Part shown: positions 30,764 to 42,070 of the stretch, piece by piece
Layout of the letters: each line of letters begins with the position of its first letter
Position numbering within the stretch: position 1 is the first letter of the stretch
NCBI GenBank assembly: GCA_023055425.1
Contig: JALGPY010000035.1
Coordinates: forward strand, 2,347,501-2,411,500
Direction of reading: 5' to 3'
Source of the DNA: Linanthus parryae
Taxonomy: Eukaryota > Streptophyta > Magnoliopsida > Ericales > Polemoniaceae
Length of the DNA: 64,000 bases
Position numbers and translations under genes: made by a program
The notes under the pieces: generated by a model
Told to the model about the DNA's origin: nothing
Seen by the model: the letters and a program-made list of their open reading frames with translations, nothing else
Databases searched by the model: none

Positions 30764-33694
30764 TGTAATACCCCGTTTTAATTTGCGGGTAATTATTGGC
30801 TTTTATGAAGTGTAGATGTTAAATATATGGATGTAATTGTAGTTTGAGGAAACATAAACTAGTTAATAAAGAAGGGTTGTAGTTGCAGTTTGAACAAACC
30901 CTAAAACCTAGTGGGTAAATAGATAAAAGGTAATTAAATAATAATGAGAAAGAAAAAGAATAAAAATGTCTCCTACCCATTTTTCGGTATTTCGCCCGTT
31001 CCCCAACACACATCTCTCTCTCTCTCTCCTCCCCCATCCCCTATTTTTTCTTCTCTTCTCACGGCAAACACACCACCCCCGACACCACCAACTCCATCAC
31101 CACCCTAACCTCCCTCTCCACTCTTCCTCCCCCCCCCCCCTCTGTCTATCTTTCCCTCTGACGGCCAGCAAGCACAGCAGCAGCGCCAGCGTTGAGCCGC
31201 TGCCATCTCCGACGAGCGCCACCACCCCACTACCGGCACCAACTCCACAACCACAGACACCACACCACCTCCCTCACTATCCCTCACCCTCTACCTCTAT
31301 GTCTCGCTAAAAACTCGAAGAAAACAACAGCAGCAGTGGCCGGCCAAAGAAGCCGACCAACAGCCACCGCCGACAAAGCCGACGGGAAACCACCACCACC
31401 CCACTGGCCTCTCTTTCTCTTCCTCTCTCTCTGACTTGACCCCCAAAACTTCTTAACCCCTCTATTTCGACCAGATTAGAGGCAAGAACAGAAGCAACAA
31501 CCCACTGGAAGAAGACCCAGAACCGTCGCCGGCCGCCGGCCACCATTAACTCCGGCGAGAAGCTCGGCGAAGCTATACGTCACTACCCACTCCCTCAAAT
31601 CGATCCCGAACCGCTCCTAGAGGTCCGACGACTTCAAATACGCCAACAATCAGAGCCAACAACTCCTCAATCGCCGTAATCGTTCATCACCGCCGGCCAC
31701 CATCGACGGCAAACCCAACTGGACCCAAATCTTGACCGTTTCTCGCGATTTTTCGCTTGGGTAACTCCTAAATCACCCTCTGATTCATCTTTGATCATCA
31801 AAATCTGATTTTGTTATCTCTAAATCGAATCGGGTTGTTGGGTTGAGAAATCTACACAGCTGTTCATGTTGGGGGGTAGTTTTTGTATTTTCAGAAAAGT
31901 TGGGGGTTACAAGTGTAGCATATTACAGATGTTTTGTTAGTGGGAGGTTATTATATGTCATTTATAAGAACTTGGGGGATATGTTTGTTGTTTATACAAA
32001 CTGCATATAAATATAAAATTAAAAATTCAATTTTTGTATTAGAATTAATTTCTAACATTTCTAGTTATTTTTTTAATTATGTAAAATAATTTTTGGCCAT
32101 TAGAATTATATATGAATTATGAAATATTGTTGTTTTCTTGAAAAATAAGCAAGATAAATTAAATAGTTGATCTAATCATATAATATTAGTGTGATTTAAT
32201 AAATATTTCAAGTACTTATAAATTAGTGTTTTGAGTAAAATATGTTATTTTCTTAATATTTATAAAATAAAATAAGTTAGAAAGTTAAATAGGGAAATAA
32301 ATTTTAAGAAAATTCATCTATTTATAGATAGTTAAAGTTTGATTATTATTTTTAGATATTAGAAATTAATTTCTCCAAAATAAATTTATATTTTATGTGT
32401 GACTAAACACTTGTTTTCTTTGAATAAACATTTTGTGAGTTTTATTTATGAATTTAATTTTTTAATAGAATATACATTTTATAATAAATGATTAGGAATA
32501 GTTAAATTAGTTGGAACTAAATTTTGTAGTCACTTAAAAATAAATATGTTGTATAGTAAAATATTATTTTCTAAATATTAGAGTGTATAAATATAATATG
32601 CAATTTCTTACTCAATAATTTTTAAGAGTAAGTATTTATATAAGTAGTGATTTTTACGAGAAAAATACAATTGTTTACGTCATCAGTTTATTATATAAAT
32701 ATTACATGCTAATAATTAATGGGATAATGGGGGGGTAATTTCAAATGAGTCTTAGAGAAATTTTGCATAGAATACTTGCACACTTTAGACTTGTAATTAA
32801 TTTAGGAATTATAAATTGTAGGTGACGTGTTTCGTAGACGAGGGCTACGTATATCCGTAAAAGCTTTGTCGTGCTAATTGTCTGCTACTTGAGGTAAGTA
32901 AACGTGCCTAACCTAGTGTGCCGTCCTCCTTTCGTGTCCAAATATTTTTATGATTTTATGTCTCAAAATGTGACTTGTGATATACGTGCTCGACTTGAGA
33001 TTTCAAATACTTCTCTAAATGATTCTTTTGGAAACTATCACTTGAAATTAATAATGCGTAATAACGTAAAGTGGAAACAGTTGGGCGGCGGAACCTTACT
33101 CGGATTCTTATATACACTGTGGATATGATATTTGGGATGGCACGGCCACCCGACCTATTGTGATATTTCGTGTCCATGTAATCACCTATCTGGCCGCAAG
33201 AAGTCTTAAGGGGGTGCCGGTAGTGGGGTGGTGGCGCTCGTCGGAGATGGCAGCGGCTCAACGCCGCTGCTGCTGCTGTGCTTGCTGGCCGTCAGAGGGA
33301 AAGAGAGACAGGGGGGAGGAAGAGTGGAGAGGGAGGTGAGGGTGGTAATGGAGTTGGTGGTGTCGGGGGTGGTGTGTTTGTCGTGTGAAGAGAAGAAGAA
33401 ATAGGAGATGGGGGAGGGGAGAGAGAGAGAGAGATGTGTGTTGGGGAACGCGGGAAGTACCGAAAAATGGGTAGGAGACATTTTTTATTCTTTTTTTTCA
33501 TCCATTATTATTTAATTACATTTTATCTATTTACCCACTAGGATTTAGGATTTGTTCAAACTGCAACTACAAACCTCCTTTATTAACTAGTTTATGTTTC
33601 CTCAAACTACAATTACATCCCTGATTAACATATATTTAACATCTACACTTCATAGAAGCCAATAATTACCCCTAAATTAAAACGGGGTATTACA
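30764..33694. mobile_element. Inverted gypsy-type LTR structure with about 480-bp arms
   Basis: The left arm 30764 to about 31243 (starting TGTAATACCCCG) recurs as reverse complement at about 33213-33694, roughly 93% similar by eye. The sequence just right of 33694, read on the minus strand, is a purine-rich tract ending AAGGGGAAGGA directly before TGTAATACCCC. That is how pol meets the 3' LTR in Del/Tekay-type Ty3/gypsy elements. I therefore read the right arm as the start of a minus-oriented LTR and the left part as a longer plus-oriented LTR. The AT-rich middle (31.8-33.2 kb) has no coding region. No TSD is found, so rearrangement is likely. Confidence 0.6.
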
Positions 33695-35215
33695 TCCTTC
33701 CCCTTCAAGAGAGCTTCGTCCTTGAAGCTAAGGCTACTCAACGAGCAAATAGTTTCTATACGATACAAAGATATGTAGCTATCTTGTGATGCACAAAAAA
33801 TATTATGAAACTAACGGGAGATAAATGGAAACGTTAAGATTTATTTTAGGTGATAACGAGTGTTTATTTTAACCAAAACTTAAGGGTATTAAAGCGAAAG
33901 GTTACACTGAAACCCTAGTCGTACGCCCCCTCCTCCTTGCGCGCCAAGCAAGTCCGCGGGCCACAAGGGGCAGCCAGCCTAGGGCCGGACCTATGAGGCG
34001 GGCGGTGGTCCCATGGGGTTCGGCCTATGCTAGGTTGGACCCCTTGGAACGTTGTAACCCTAATTACCCAATTCAAATTGAACAAGCGCGTTAAAAATTG
34101 GTTTTAACTGTATTATGTGCTTTGTTGCGTGGTGGATGGATATGGCCTAGATTGTGGATGTTTTTGTGTTTGTTGTGGTTTGGTTTACGGCCTGCGAGCT
34201 GATCAAAATTAATGTAATAGTTAATTAAGTTTCACGTCCTGCGATTCATTTTTCTCCTCAACATGTAGGCTTTATTTATTTATTTATTTATTCTAGATGT
34301 TAGGCTAGAATTAGAAATATTTAGATGATAGCCAATAGCATGGAGAAGAAGACCGGAGAACCAAGAAGCCAAAAGACGACGAGGACTCCCTACCCTAGGC
34401 GCGCGGCTATGGTGGAGCACATGGAGATGAGCTTATCACTTTAGGGCATATATATATTTTATTGGCTTGGTAATATGTTAGTCTAGGAGCCATATCCGTG
34501 CCACGTTATTTTTCTTTTGTGGATGTTTATTATTTATGTCTTGTTATTTATTTTGTGTGTATGGCGATACTAGCAAAAACGTTAACAAGATAATAATAAA
34601 CAAAGATGGTCTTCTATTGTGGATTGCCTAATCCAAATAAAGTAGATCATATTGATGTGATCAACCAAACAAATAATGACTATTAAATCCCTCAAATAGA
34701 ATATTGTGTTTTGCCTTCTCTTGCCTAAACACCCTTCATGATCAGGGTCTATTAAAATTCGGGTTTGCCAAAGCAAGGCGATTTTAATCACCATGGTGTG
34801 TGACGGACGACACAAGCTAGTAATGTGTCTATGTTGAAGCAAGAGGTTGGACGCAACTAGGTAAGAATCAATTGGATTGATGAACCTAGAGGCATGACAA
34901 TTAGGTGTTATCTAAAGGATAAAGAATAATGAGTTATTCACCTTATTGGACCAAGAGTTGCATTGGATTCAAATGAAATGGTTCATACCTAAATAACCAA
35001 TTCTTGGGTGACTTGCCAATGCAAGATCAAGAAGAAGTGAAATATAGATCTTGGGCCCACTAGAAAATATACATGATATTTTCCGCATTAATGGTGAGGG
35101 CTATTAATCCGAGAAAAATAGTGTGAGCTATATTTAATTATCTAGCCATTATTGAATATAGTTAAAATTGTTCAAAATACTAAAATTGCGCATTTCTCCT
35201 TTTGTAGAATTCTAA
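33695..35215. other. Copia leader plus gypsy flank, non-coding
   Basis: The first approximately 100 bp look like the 3' flank of a gypsy pol on the minus strand. The rest, up to the gag ATG, is assigned to the untranslated copia leader by position. A (TTTA)n microsatellite lies at about 34273-34292. No other feature is recognised. Confidence 0.4.
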
Positions 35216-36031
35216 ATGGCAAACAACAACGCATCGACTTCATCCCTGCGATCTGTCCTTGAGAAGGACAAACTGTCTGGAACAAATTTCCTTGACAGGT
35301 ACAGAAACTTAAGGATTGTCCTTAAGCAAGAAAAGAAGTTGTACGTCTTGGACACTCCAATTCCAGCCCCACCACAGGATGAGTCTGTTCTAGCAGATGT
35401 AAGGGCACATCAGAAACATATTGATGATTCTAATGACATGACTTGCCTCATGCTCTGCACCATGACCTCTGAGCTTCAGAAGCAACATGAGAACATGAAG
35501 GCATGTGATATGATCACACACTTGAAACAGTTGTTTCAGGAACAGGCAAGGCATGAGCGCTATGAGGTGTCCAAAGCATTGTTCAAGAGTAGTCTTGCAG
35601 AAGGGAATCCAGTTGGGCCTCATGTACTCCGAATGATCGGGTACATTGAGAACCTCGAGAGACTGGAATTCCCACTTAGCCAAGATTTGGCTACTGATCT
35701 TGTCTTACAGTCGTTGCCTGACAGTTATAACCAGTTCATCATGAACGATAACATGAATGAGATTAATAAGACTCTGCCAGACTTGTTGAACATGCTGAAG
35801 ACAACTAAGCAGAGCATCAACAAAGGCAAGGGAAAATCCATAGCTATGGTGCATAAGAGGAAGGGAAAAGGAGTTGCCTCTACTTCCAAAGGAAAGCGCA
35901 AGAAATTTTCAAAATACAAGGAAATCCTAAAGCCTAGTGGGGGCGTGGCTAAAGGTGAATGTCACTATTGTAGCCAGCCGGGTCACTGGAGGAGGAATTG
36001 CCCTAAATATATGGAGGATAAGAAGCTTTGA
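35216..36031 (+). CDS. Copia gag, intact
   Basis: 271 codons from ATG 35216, which is preceded in frame by a stop. The N-terminus (LEKDKLSGTNFLDRYRNLRI) is the copia gag entry region. The middle matches the UBN2/gag-polypeptide fold with ALFKSSLAEGNPVGPHVLRM and DLVLQSLPDSYNQF. A basic linker leads to the zinc knuckle CHYCSQPGHWRRNC near the C-terminus (CX2CX4HX4C). It ends 4 codons after KYMEDKK, whereas many copia elements have one continuous gag-pol frame. Gag packages element RNA into virus-like particles. It is the only intact coding unit of the element. Confidence 0.85.
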   Translation: MANNNASTSSLRSVLEKDKLSGTNFLDRYRNLRIVLKQEKKLYVLDTPIPAPPQDESVLADVRAHQKHIDDSNDMTCLMLCTMTSELQKQHENMKACDMITHLKQLFQEQARHERYEVSKALFKSSLAEGNPVGPHVLRMIGYIENLERLEFPLSQDLATDLVLQSLPDSYNQFIMNDNMNEINKTLPDLLNMLKTTKQSINKGKGKSIAMVHKRKGKGVASTSKGKRKKFSKYKEILKPSGGVAKGECHYCSQPGHWRRNCPKYMEDKKL

Positions 36032-36335
36032 ATAGTGATTCCACCACCACCAGGTATTTATGTTATAGACGTCAATCTTTATATTTCTTCATCTTGGGTA
36101 TTGGATACTTGATGTGGTTCTCACATTTGTCGAATAGGATTTGAAAAGAAGTAGAAGATTGGCTAAAGGGGAGATAGATCTGCGCGTTGGGAATGGAGCA
36201 AGAGTTTCTGCATTAGCTGTAGGCTTTTATGAGCTATCTTTGCCTTCTGGACTTATTTTAGAATTAGACAATTGCTTTTATGTGCCTGCTATGAGCAGAA
36301 ATATTATTTCCATTTCTTGTTTGGGGTAGAAAGGT
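36032..36335 (+). pseudogene. Copia protease region, broken at the active site
   Basis: Reading on, SSWVLDT is followed by TGA and then CGSHIC. The stop sits where the Gly of the catalytic D-T-G triad should be. Further on, GNGARVSALAVGFYELSLPSG and NCFYVPAMSRNIISISCLG are typical of the end of the protease and the start of the GAG-pre-integrase linker. The protease would release gag, integrase and RT from the polyprotein. Confidence 0.8.
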
Positions 36336-36383
36336 TTTTCTATTTCAATAAAGGACAAGTGTTGCTCCATTTATTTTGATAGT

Positions 36384-37274
36384 ATGTACTATTGTAGTGC
36401 GCATTTTTCTAATGGATTGTATATCCATGATCTAAATAGTCCAATCTATAACATAAATACTAAAAGGATTAAGTGTAACGATTTAAATCCTACATATCTA
36501 TGGCACTGTCGTTTAGGCCATATGAATGAGAAACGCATATCTAAACTCCATAAGGATGGACTTCTAGACTCATTTGATTTGGAATCATATGAAACATGCA
36601 AATATTGTTTATTAGGAAAAATGACAACTTCCCATTTCAATAAGAAAGGTGAGAGGACTAGTGAGTTACTGGCACTCATACATACTGATGTATGTGGTCC
36701 GTTCCCAACGCCTGCCAGAGGTGGTTACACCTACTTCATCACGTTTACTGATGATTTCAATAGATATGGATTTGTATACCTTATGAAGGCCAAATTCAAA
36801 TCCTTTGAATTGTTCAAAGAATTCAAGAATGAAGTAGAGAAGAAACTTGGTAAAAGTATTAAAGCTCTACGATCGGATCTTGGAGGAGAATACTTGAGCC
36901 AAGAGTTTTATGAATATCTTAGAGAGTGTGGGATAGTATCCCATCTCACTCCACCCGGAACGCCACAATGGAATGGCGTGCCCGAGAGGAGGAATCGCAC
37001 ACTATTAGATATGGTGCGATCTATGATATCTCAAACAGATCTTCTGATATCATTTTGGGGACATGCTCTAATGACGGCAGTTGTTACCATTAACCGCGTT
37101 CCATCCAAATCAGTCATGAAGACACCATATGAGATATGGACTGGGAAGCGTCCCATAGTGTCGTTTATGAAAATTTGGGGATGCGATGTCTATGTAAAGC
37201 GTTTACAAACAGACAAGCTCGGGCCCAAGGCGGATAAGTGTAAATTTGTGGGATATCCTAAGGAAACAAAATGA
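36384..37274 (+). CDS. Copia integrase, open segment
   Basis: About 296 residues. The GAG-pre-integrase / zinc-binding HHCC region reads LWHCRLGHMNEKRISKLHKD then CKYC. The catalytic core keeps D (LIHTDVCGPF), D (ALRSDLGGEYLS) and E (PQWNGVPERRNR). It ends at a stop at 37274 inside the C-terminal region (KCKFVGYPKETK*). Catalytic residues are intact, but the upstream protease stop and this stop separate it from the polyprotein. Confidence 0.88.
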   Translation: MYYCSAHFSNGLYIHDLNSPIYNINTKRIKCNDLNPTYLWHCRLGHMNEKRISKLHKDGLLDSFDLESYETCKYCLLGKMTTSHFNKKGERTSELLALIHTDVCGPFPTPARGGYTYFITFTDDFNRYGFVYLMKAKFKSFELFKEFKNEVEKKLGKSIKALRSDLGGEYLSQEFYEYLRECGIVSHLTPPGTPQWNGVPERRNRTLLDMVRSMISQTDLLISFWGHALMTAVVTINRVPSKSVMKTPYEIWTGKRPIVSFMKIWGCDVYVKRLQTDKLGPKADKCKFVGYPKETK

Positions 37275-37496
37275 TATTATTTCTACATTCCCACCGAGAA
37301 TAAAGTGTTTGTAGCTCCAACCGGCGTGTTTCTAGAAAGATAGTTTATCTCTAAAGAAGCAAGTGGGAGGAGTGTAGAACTTGAAGAAATTCAAGAACCA
37401 CAAATCACTGAACCGATGATGGAACATGAGCAGGAACCGCAAGTTGTTGTGGAAGAACCTGTTCAGGTAACACAGGAACCACGTAGGTAAGGAAGG

Positions 37497-38570
37497 GTGC
37501 GTCATGAGCCAGAGAGGTACAGACTTCTCGTGACTGAGCTCGATTACTTACCACTCATGGATGATGATCCTACAACATACGGGGAGGCCATGAAAGGAAC
37601 AGACTCCAAGAAGTGGATAGAAGCCATGAGATTCGAAATGGATTCCATGTACACCAACAAAGTATGGACTTTGGTGGAACCACCTAAAGGGGCTCGGCCC
37701 ATAGGGTGAAAATGGATCTTCAAGAAGAATACCGACATGGATGGCAAGGTAGTTGCCTATAAGGGGCGATTGGTGGCTAAAGGGTATAGACAGATTCATG
37801 GTATTGACTGTGATGAGACCTTTTCACCAGTCGCCATGACTAAATCCATTTGAATCCTACTTGCTATTGCAGCATACGATGACTACGAGATTTGGAAGAT
37901 GGATGTCAAAACAGCGTTCCTTTATGGGAACCTCCTCGAGGATGTGTATATGACACAACCGGAGGGTTTTGAGGATCCAGATAATGCCAATAAAGTCTGT
38001 AAGCTGCAAAGATCCATTTATGGATTAAAGCAAGCTTCTAGGAGCTGGAATCGGCATTTTGAAGACGCAGTCAAAGAGTTTGACTTCATCAAGATCGAAG
38101 ATGAGCCATGTGTCTACAAGAAGGTTGGTGGGAGCTCTGTATTATTTCTGGTGTTGTATGTGGATGACATACTAATCATTGGAAACGAAGTTCCTACTTT
38201 AGAATCTGTTAAAGATTGACTAGGAAAGTGTTTCGCAATGAAGGACTTAGGAGATGCAGCTTATATACTTGGTATAAAGATCTATAAGGATAGATCTAGA
38301 AAGCTGCTCGGCCTAAGTCAAAGTACATATCTAGACAAGGTGTTGAAGAGGTTCAACATGCAATATTCCAAGAAGGGATTCTTGCCCATGTCGCATGGAG
38401 TCACTCTTTCTAAGAATGACTGTCCTTCCAATGAGATTAAAAAGGACCACAAGAGTAGGATTCCCTATGCTTCGGCCATAGGATCCATCATGTACGCCAT
38501 GTTGTGTACTAGACCAGTAGTATCATACGCGTTGAGTATGGTGAGCAGATCTGTCCAATCCCGGTGAGAG
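37497..38570 (+). pseudogene. Copia reverse transcriptase with several stops
   Basis: RT motifs are present: KWIEAMRFEMDSMYTNKVWT, GRLVAKGYRQIHGIDCDETF, KMDVKTAFLYGNLLEDVYM, YGLKQASRSWN and FLVLYVDDILIIGNE (YVDD intact). In-frame stops occur after GARPIG (about 37707), after TKSI (37851-37853, probably CGA to TGA), after VKD (about 38217, probably TGG to TGA) and at 38565. Two of these fit C-to-T change at methylated cytosines. Confidence 0.85.
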
Positions 38571-38604
38571 TCACTGGATTGCTGTCAAGAACATCCTAAA
38601 GTAC

Positions 38605-38895
38605 TTGAGAAGAACAAAGGATGCGTTCTTGATATTTGGAGGTAAGGAAGAGCTAAGCGTAATTGGTTACATTAATGCAAGCTTCCAAAACGAAAAAAAT
38701 TACTACAGATCACAGTCTAGATACGTGTTTTGCCTGAATGGAGGAGTTGTGAGCTGGAAGAGTTCCAAGCAAGGGACAGTAGCTGATTCTACAACAGAAG
38801 CTGAGTACATTGCTGCTGCGGAGGCAGCAAAAGAGGCAGTTTGGATAAATAATTTTATCACTGAGCTTGGTGTGGTCCCTAGCATCGTAGGAGAC
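38605..38895 (+). pseudogene. Copia RNase H, truncated
   Basis: Reads LSVIGYINASFQNEKNYYR, WKSSKQGTVADSTTEAEYIA and AVWINNFITELGVVPS, then runs into the 3' LTR at 38896. The first catalytic Asp of the usual YTDASF motif is Asn here (INASF). The last third of the domain and the polypurine tract are missing. Confidence 0.8.
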
Positions 38896-40313
38896 TGTTG
38901 GAATAAGTGCCCTAGAGGCAATCTATATTTAGTATGAACAATGTGTTTTGGCTAGAATATTCATTTATTAATTCTTGTGATATTTAATATAATGAAGTCC
39001 GTAGATACAATGTGTTGTTTATCTTAAATATACCTAGTCCATTATAACAGGACGATCAAATATAGACTAGTATGTGTGTAGATTGATATGGAGATATCAA
39101 GTCTAGCACATGGGTATGGAATAGGAGTAATGGCATACTGGATTGACCCACGACGAGAAAGATAGATTAGATTATGTTAAAGTCACAATCGGTTCTCGTA
39201 GTGCTAATATAATTGCGATCCTTAGACTTGAAGTCACTAGGTACTGTAGTTGTGAAATATCATGCTTTGATATTATCAAGCGTTACACCGTAATTGGGTA
39301 ACTATAAAGGTAGTTATCGAGCATGATAGGAAGCAATCTTAGAGATCGTAGTGATGTAGAGAGGATTTGTCCCTCCCACATAATGGGAGTAAATATCCAT
39401 GGCCACTCGAGGAATTGTGCTTATTGAATGTCTGGCCAGACTCAAATAAGTCAATATGGAGATATTGATGTTATCTGCTTGCATAAGCATATTCCCAGGA
39501 TCGAGGAACTTTGGATTGGATATACGAGTGTGACTGTTTATGTCTCGTGTCCAATCCGGATATGGAGACAAAAGGATAATTCAATATGTGATATTGGGCA
39601 CAAAAGGTTTGTCGAGATCACTGACTATTTTTTTTTAGTTGGGCTGCATGGATGTGTTGCTAGACATCGATCCATGTTAGTTACTACCAACTAAGTAGAA
39701 ACCTATGGGGTCACACGTCAAATAGAGTTGAACTAGATTTGGGATTAATTAATATGATTAATTAATTAATTAGAATGATCACTTTGCAACACCTTGCAAA
39801 CTTAGTAGGACTAATATGCAAGGAAGGGACTAATCCGAGTTCATGTAGGATTAGGAAGGACCTTTATGAAGTTAACAAGGAGTTGTTGGACTATATAAAG
39901 AATTCTCTAGCTTCCTTCCCATAACTAATTCTCATAACATAAGTGATTAGTAGAGAAAGCAAAAGAGAGAGCAAGACAAGCTAGAGGCCGAAGCCCCTAG
40001 CCGTCCGCCCCTAGCCGTCCGCCACAAAGAGAGGTCGACTCCTCTCTTTGTCCCTCGTAGCTTGATTCGTTCTTCCCTCTTCCTCCGGTCAAAGCTAGCA
40101 CTAGGAGAAGGAAGAATCTATATATCACCTCTAGATGTGGATCAACCGTAGAGATGAGGACATTATTCTTAGTGTGATCTCCCGAACCAAAAGGTACACA
40201 TCTTGAATGTCCTTTATCATGTTATGAATGTCTCTTCCAGTGATCCTTGGCGGGCTTTGAGTAGGAATTAAATTTTTGTTATTCCGCTGCGTAACCTACG
40301 TCAAAACCCAACA
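38896..40313 (+). repeat. 3' LTR of the copia element
   Basis: 1418 bp, TGTTGGAATAAG to CCCAACA, followed by CTTGC. It is more diverged from the 5' LTR than the two gypsy LTRs are from each other, so this insertion looks older than the gypsy element. Confidence 0.9.
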
Positions 40314-40494
40314 CTTGCGTCGTGCCGAAATTATATAACCTAATTCCAACACATATGTTAGTCGGGCTTAATTTTCTAGACTAAGCACAATGCAGGCTGA
40401 AATTTATTGAACCCAAACTCGTAAAATTATGGCTGGGTTGGGGATTTGATCCGGCACTGGACCTATAGCAGCCACATGTGGAAGTAATCATGTA

Positions 40495-40755
40495 CTACCT
40501 CTGTTTCTTCTCTTTCAGCCTACTTCACTTTTTGTCACTATTCACTGAGTCACTTTGACCCAGTGATTTGATTAACAAAATAATGCAAGAGTGTTGTAAT
40601 TTTTGCATGGTCTTGTAGAGTTAACTTTCCTCTACAATACCATAAAAAAAATTGTCAACAAATAATATCATTTTGCTATCTAAATTATCGAGTCAAAGTA
40701 ACCCAGTTACGGGTTAAAAAGTCAAAGTAGGATGATCCAGAAGAAACAGACCAAG
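40495..40755. mobile_element. Stowaway-like MITE 1
   Basis: Ends CTACCTCTGTTTCTTCT and, as reverse complement, CTTGGTCTGTTTCTTCT. The element is palindromic along much of its length and flanked by TA (40493-40494 and 40756-40757), as for Tc1/mariner-derived MITEs. It is homologous to the next element. Confidence 0.65.
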
Positions 40756-40757
40756 TA

Positions 40758-41006
40758 CCACTTTGTTTCCTCTCTTTCTTCCCATTCTGACTTTTTTACT
40801 CGTATCTGGGTCACTTTGATCAGGTGATTTGGATCGCGAAATGATGCGATTTTTTAATAACTTTTTTAGGTATTATAGAGCAACTTTTACTCTACAACAC
40901 CATAAAAGTACTATCAAAAAATAGCAGAATATTGCTATCCGAATCACCGGATCAAAGTGAACAATAGTAAAAGTCAGTTTGGAGATAAAGAGAGGGAAGA
41001 GAGTGG
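40758..41006. mobile_element. Stowaway-like MITE 2, sharing one TA with MITE 1
   Basis: Ends CCACTTTGTTTCCTCTC and, as reverse complement, CCACTCTCTTCCCTCTC. The inner arms also match (CACTTTGATC...GGTGATT.GGAT). TA lies at 40756-40757 and 41007-41008. Confidence 0.65.
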
Positions 41007-41022
41007 TACTCCCTAGGTTCTC

Positions 41023-41805
41023 TGTGACGACATGGTCACACTTTTAATAAAAAAAAATATTTATTGCGATAAAATCACCATTTAATATCAACCCCGTCTG
41101 ACACTTTCAGACGTTCAAAACTCAACCAGCATGACACAAAGTCCTCTGAAACCACTTTTTTATCAAATATCTAAAATATTGGTACGTGACTGAATTATTT
41201 TAAAAGTTAAACCAACTCTACAAAAATGACAATATTTATAAAATATCATGATTCGACTAAAATGTTACAACTTTCACTAAAAACAACTAAAAATGATTAT
41301 TTAGCTAAAAACATTATATTTTAGCAACTACTCCGCTATCCAGTCGTGCTCCAGGTCAACCTCTAAAACAGAGGGGTGAGTCAAACAGCTCAGCAGGTAC
41401 CGCCTAACCACTGGCGTAGAAACCTAAAATATAATTAACACAACAGCCTGTTATTACACATCAGCATGCGGAACCGAATACACAAACAACGTGATTTAGC
41501 AATCACCCAAATAGTTATCAAATAGCTAAAAGCTATCACATCACCAGTATATACACAAATACACTGTAACTGCGGAAATTTAGAGATTAGAGTTCCCCTA
41601 CCTGAAATTCACAAAGCTGAGTCAAAACCGAGACTCTGAAAACCCACTGTTCGAACAAGACTCATGTTCTAAGTCAGAACTCAACTTTCCCATAGTATCT
41701 TTTTCAAACAGAAACTGAAATTGGAAGACCATTGTTGGGTCTCAAGCTTTACAGCCACTTTGTAAAACCATATCCCAATCCTATAAAAATGAAGTATTTC
41801 TAACA
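41023..41805 (-). repeat. Gypsy-type LTR, minus orientation
   Basis: On the minus strand it starts TGTTAGAAATAC after a purine-rich GGTAGGGGGCGAATA and ends GTCGTCACA. The interior has the phrase GTACCTGCTGAGCTG...TGACTCACCCC, common in LTRs of Del/Tekay-like Ty3/gypsy elements. The flanking 5-mers TTCTC and TATTC do not match well. It may be a 3' LTR still joined to a short internal segment on its right. No pol domain is recognised beside it. Confidence 0.5.
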
Positions 41806-42070
41806 TATTCGCCCCCTACCCGTAAGAAGAAGACCACTCACAAAAGTCCTTCTTTTAGTAATTCTGAATGAATTCTTCATGGAGGGAAGTTAAGTCTTAA
41901 ATACGAAACCAAACTAAATATAAAATAATTTACCAAGCTTACAAGGGAATACATGGTCTGTTAGCGAAACCATTAGTCACCCATTTTAAAGTTTAAGCAT
42001 GAGGTGTCAGAAGGTCCTAGTAGTTCCAAGTTGATAATTCACACCCAAGTACAACACATAAAGATCCTAT

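Larger units (their letters stand above)
29008..40313 (+). mobile_element. Ty1/copia retrotransposon with 1.4-kb LTRs, defective
   Basis: LTRs at 29008-30432 and 38896-40313 share TGTTGGAATAAGTGCCC starts and CA ends. The outer flanks CTCGC (29003-29007) and CTTGC (40314-40318) differ at one base and are read as the target duplication. Coding order is gag, protease, integrase, RT, RNase H, the copia order. Gag is intact; the rest carries stops. The 3' LTR starts inside the RNase H coding region with no purine tract, so a deletion removed the end of pol. A gypsy-type inverted LTR structure is nested in the leader. The solo LTR at 2272 is the same family. Confidence 0.9.

Noticed and set aside
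30966..31434. Pro/Ser/Thr-rich open frames in a CT-rich tract
   Set aside because: They lie in a gypsy-type LTR and are duplicated in reverse in the right arm. Low complexity explains them.
30764..33694. A DNA transposon with long TIRs
   Set aside because: No TSD of any length was found, the ends are LTR-like, and a purine tract of gypsy type adjoins the right end. Kept as a rearranged LTR structure.
38896..40313. The right copia LTR as an independent solo insertion in RNase H
   Set aside because: Its own flanks (GAGAC / CTTGC) do not match, whereas CTTGC matches CTCGC before the left LTR with one mismatch.
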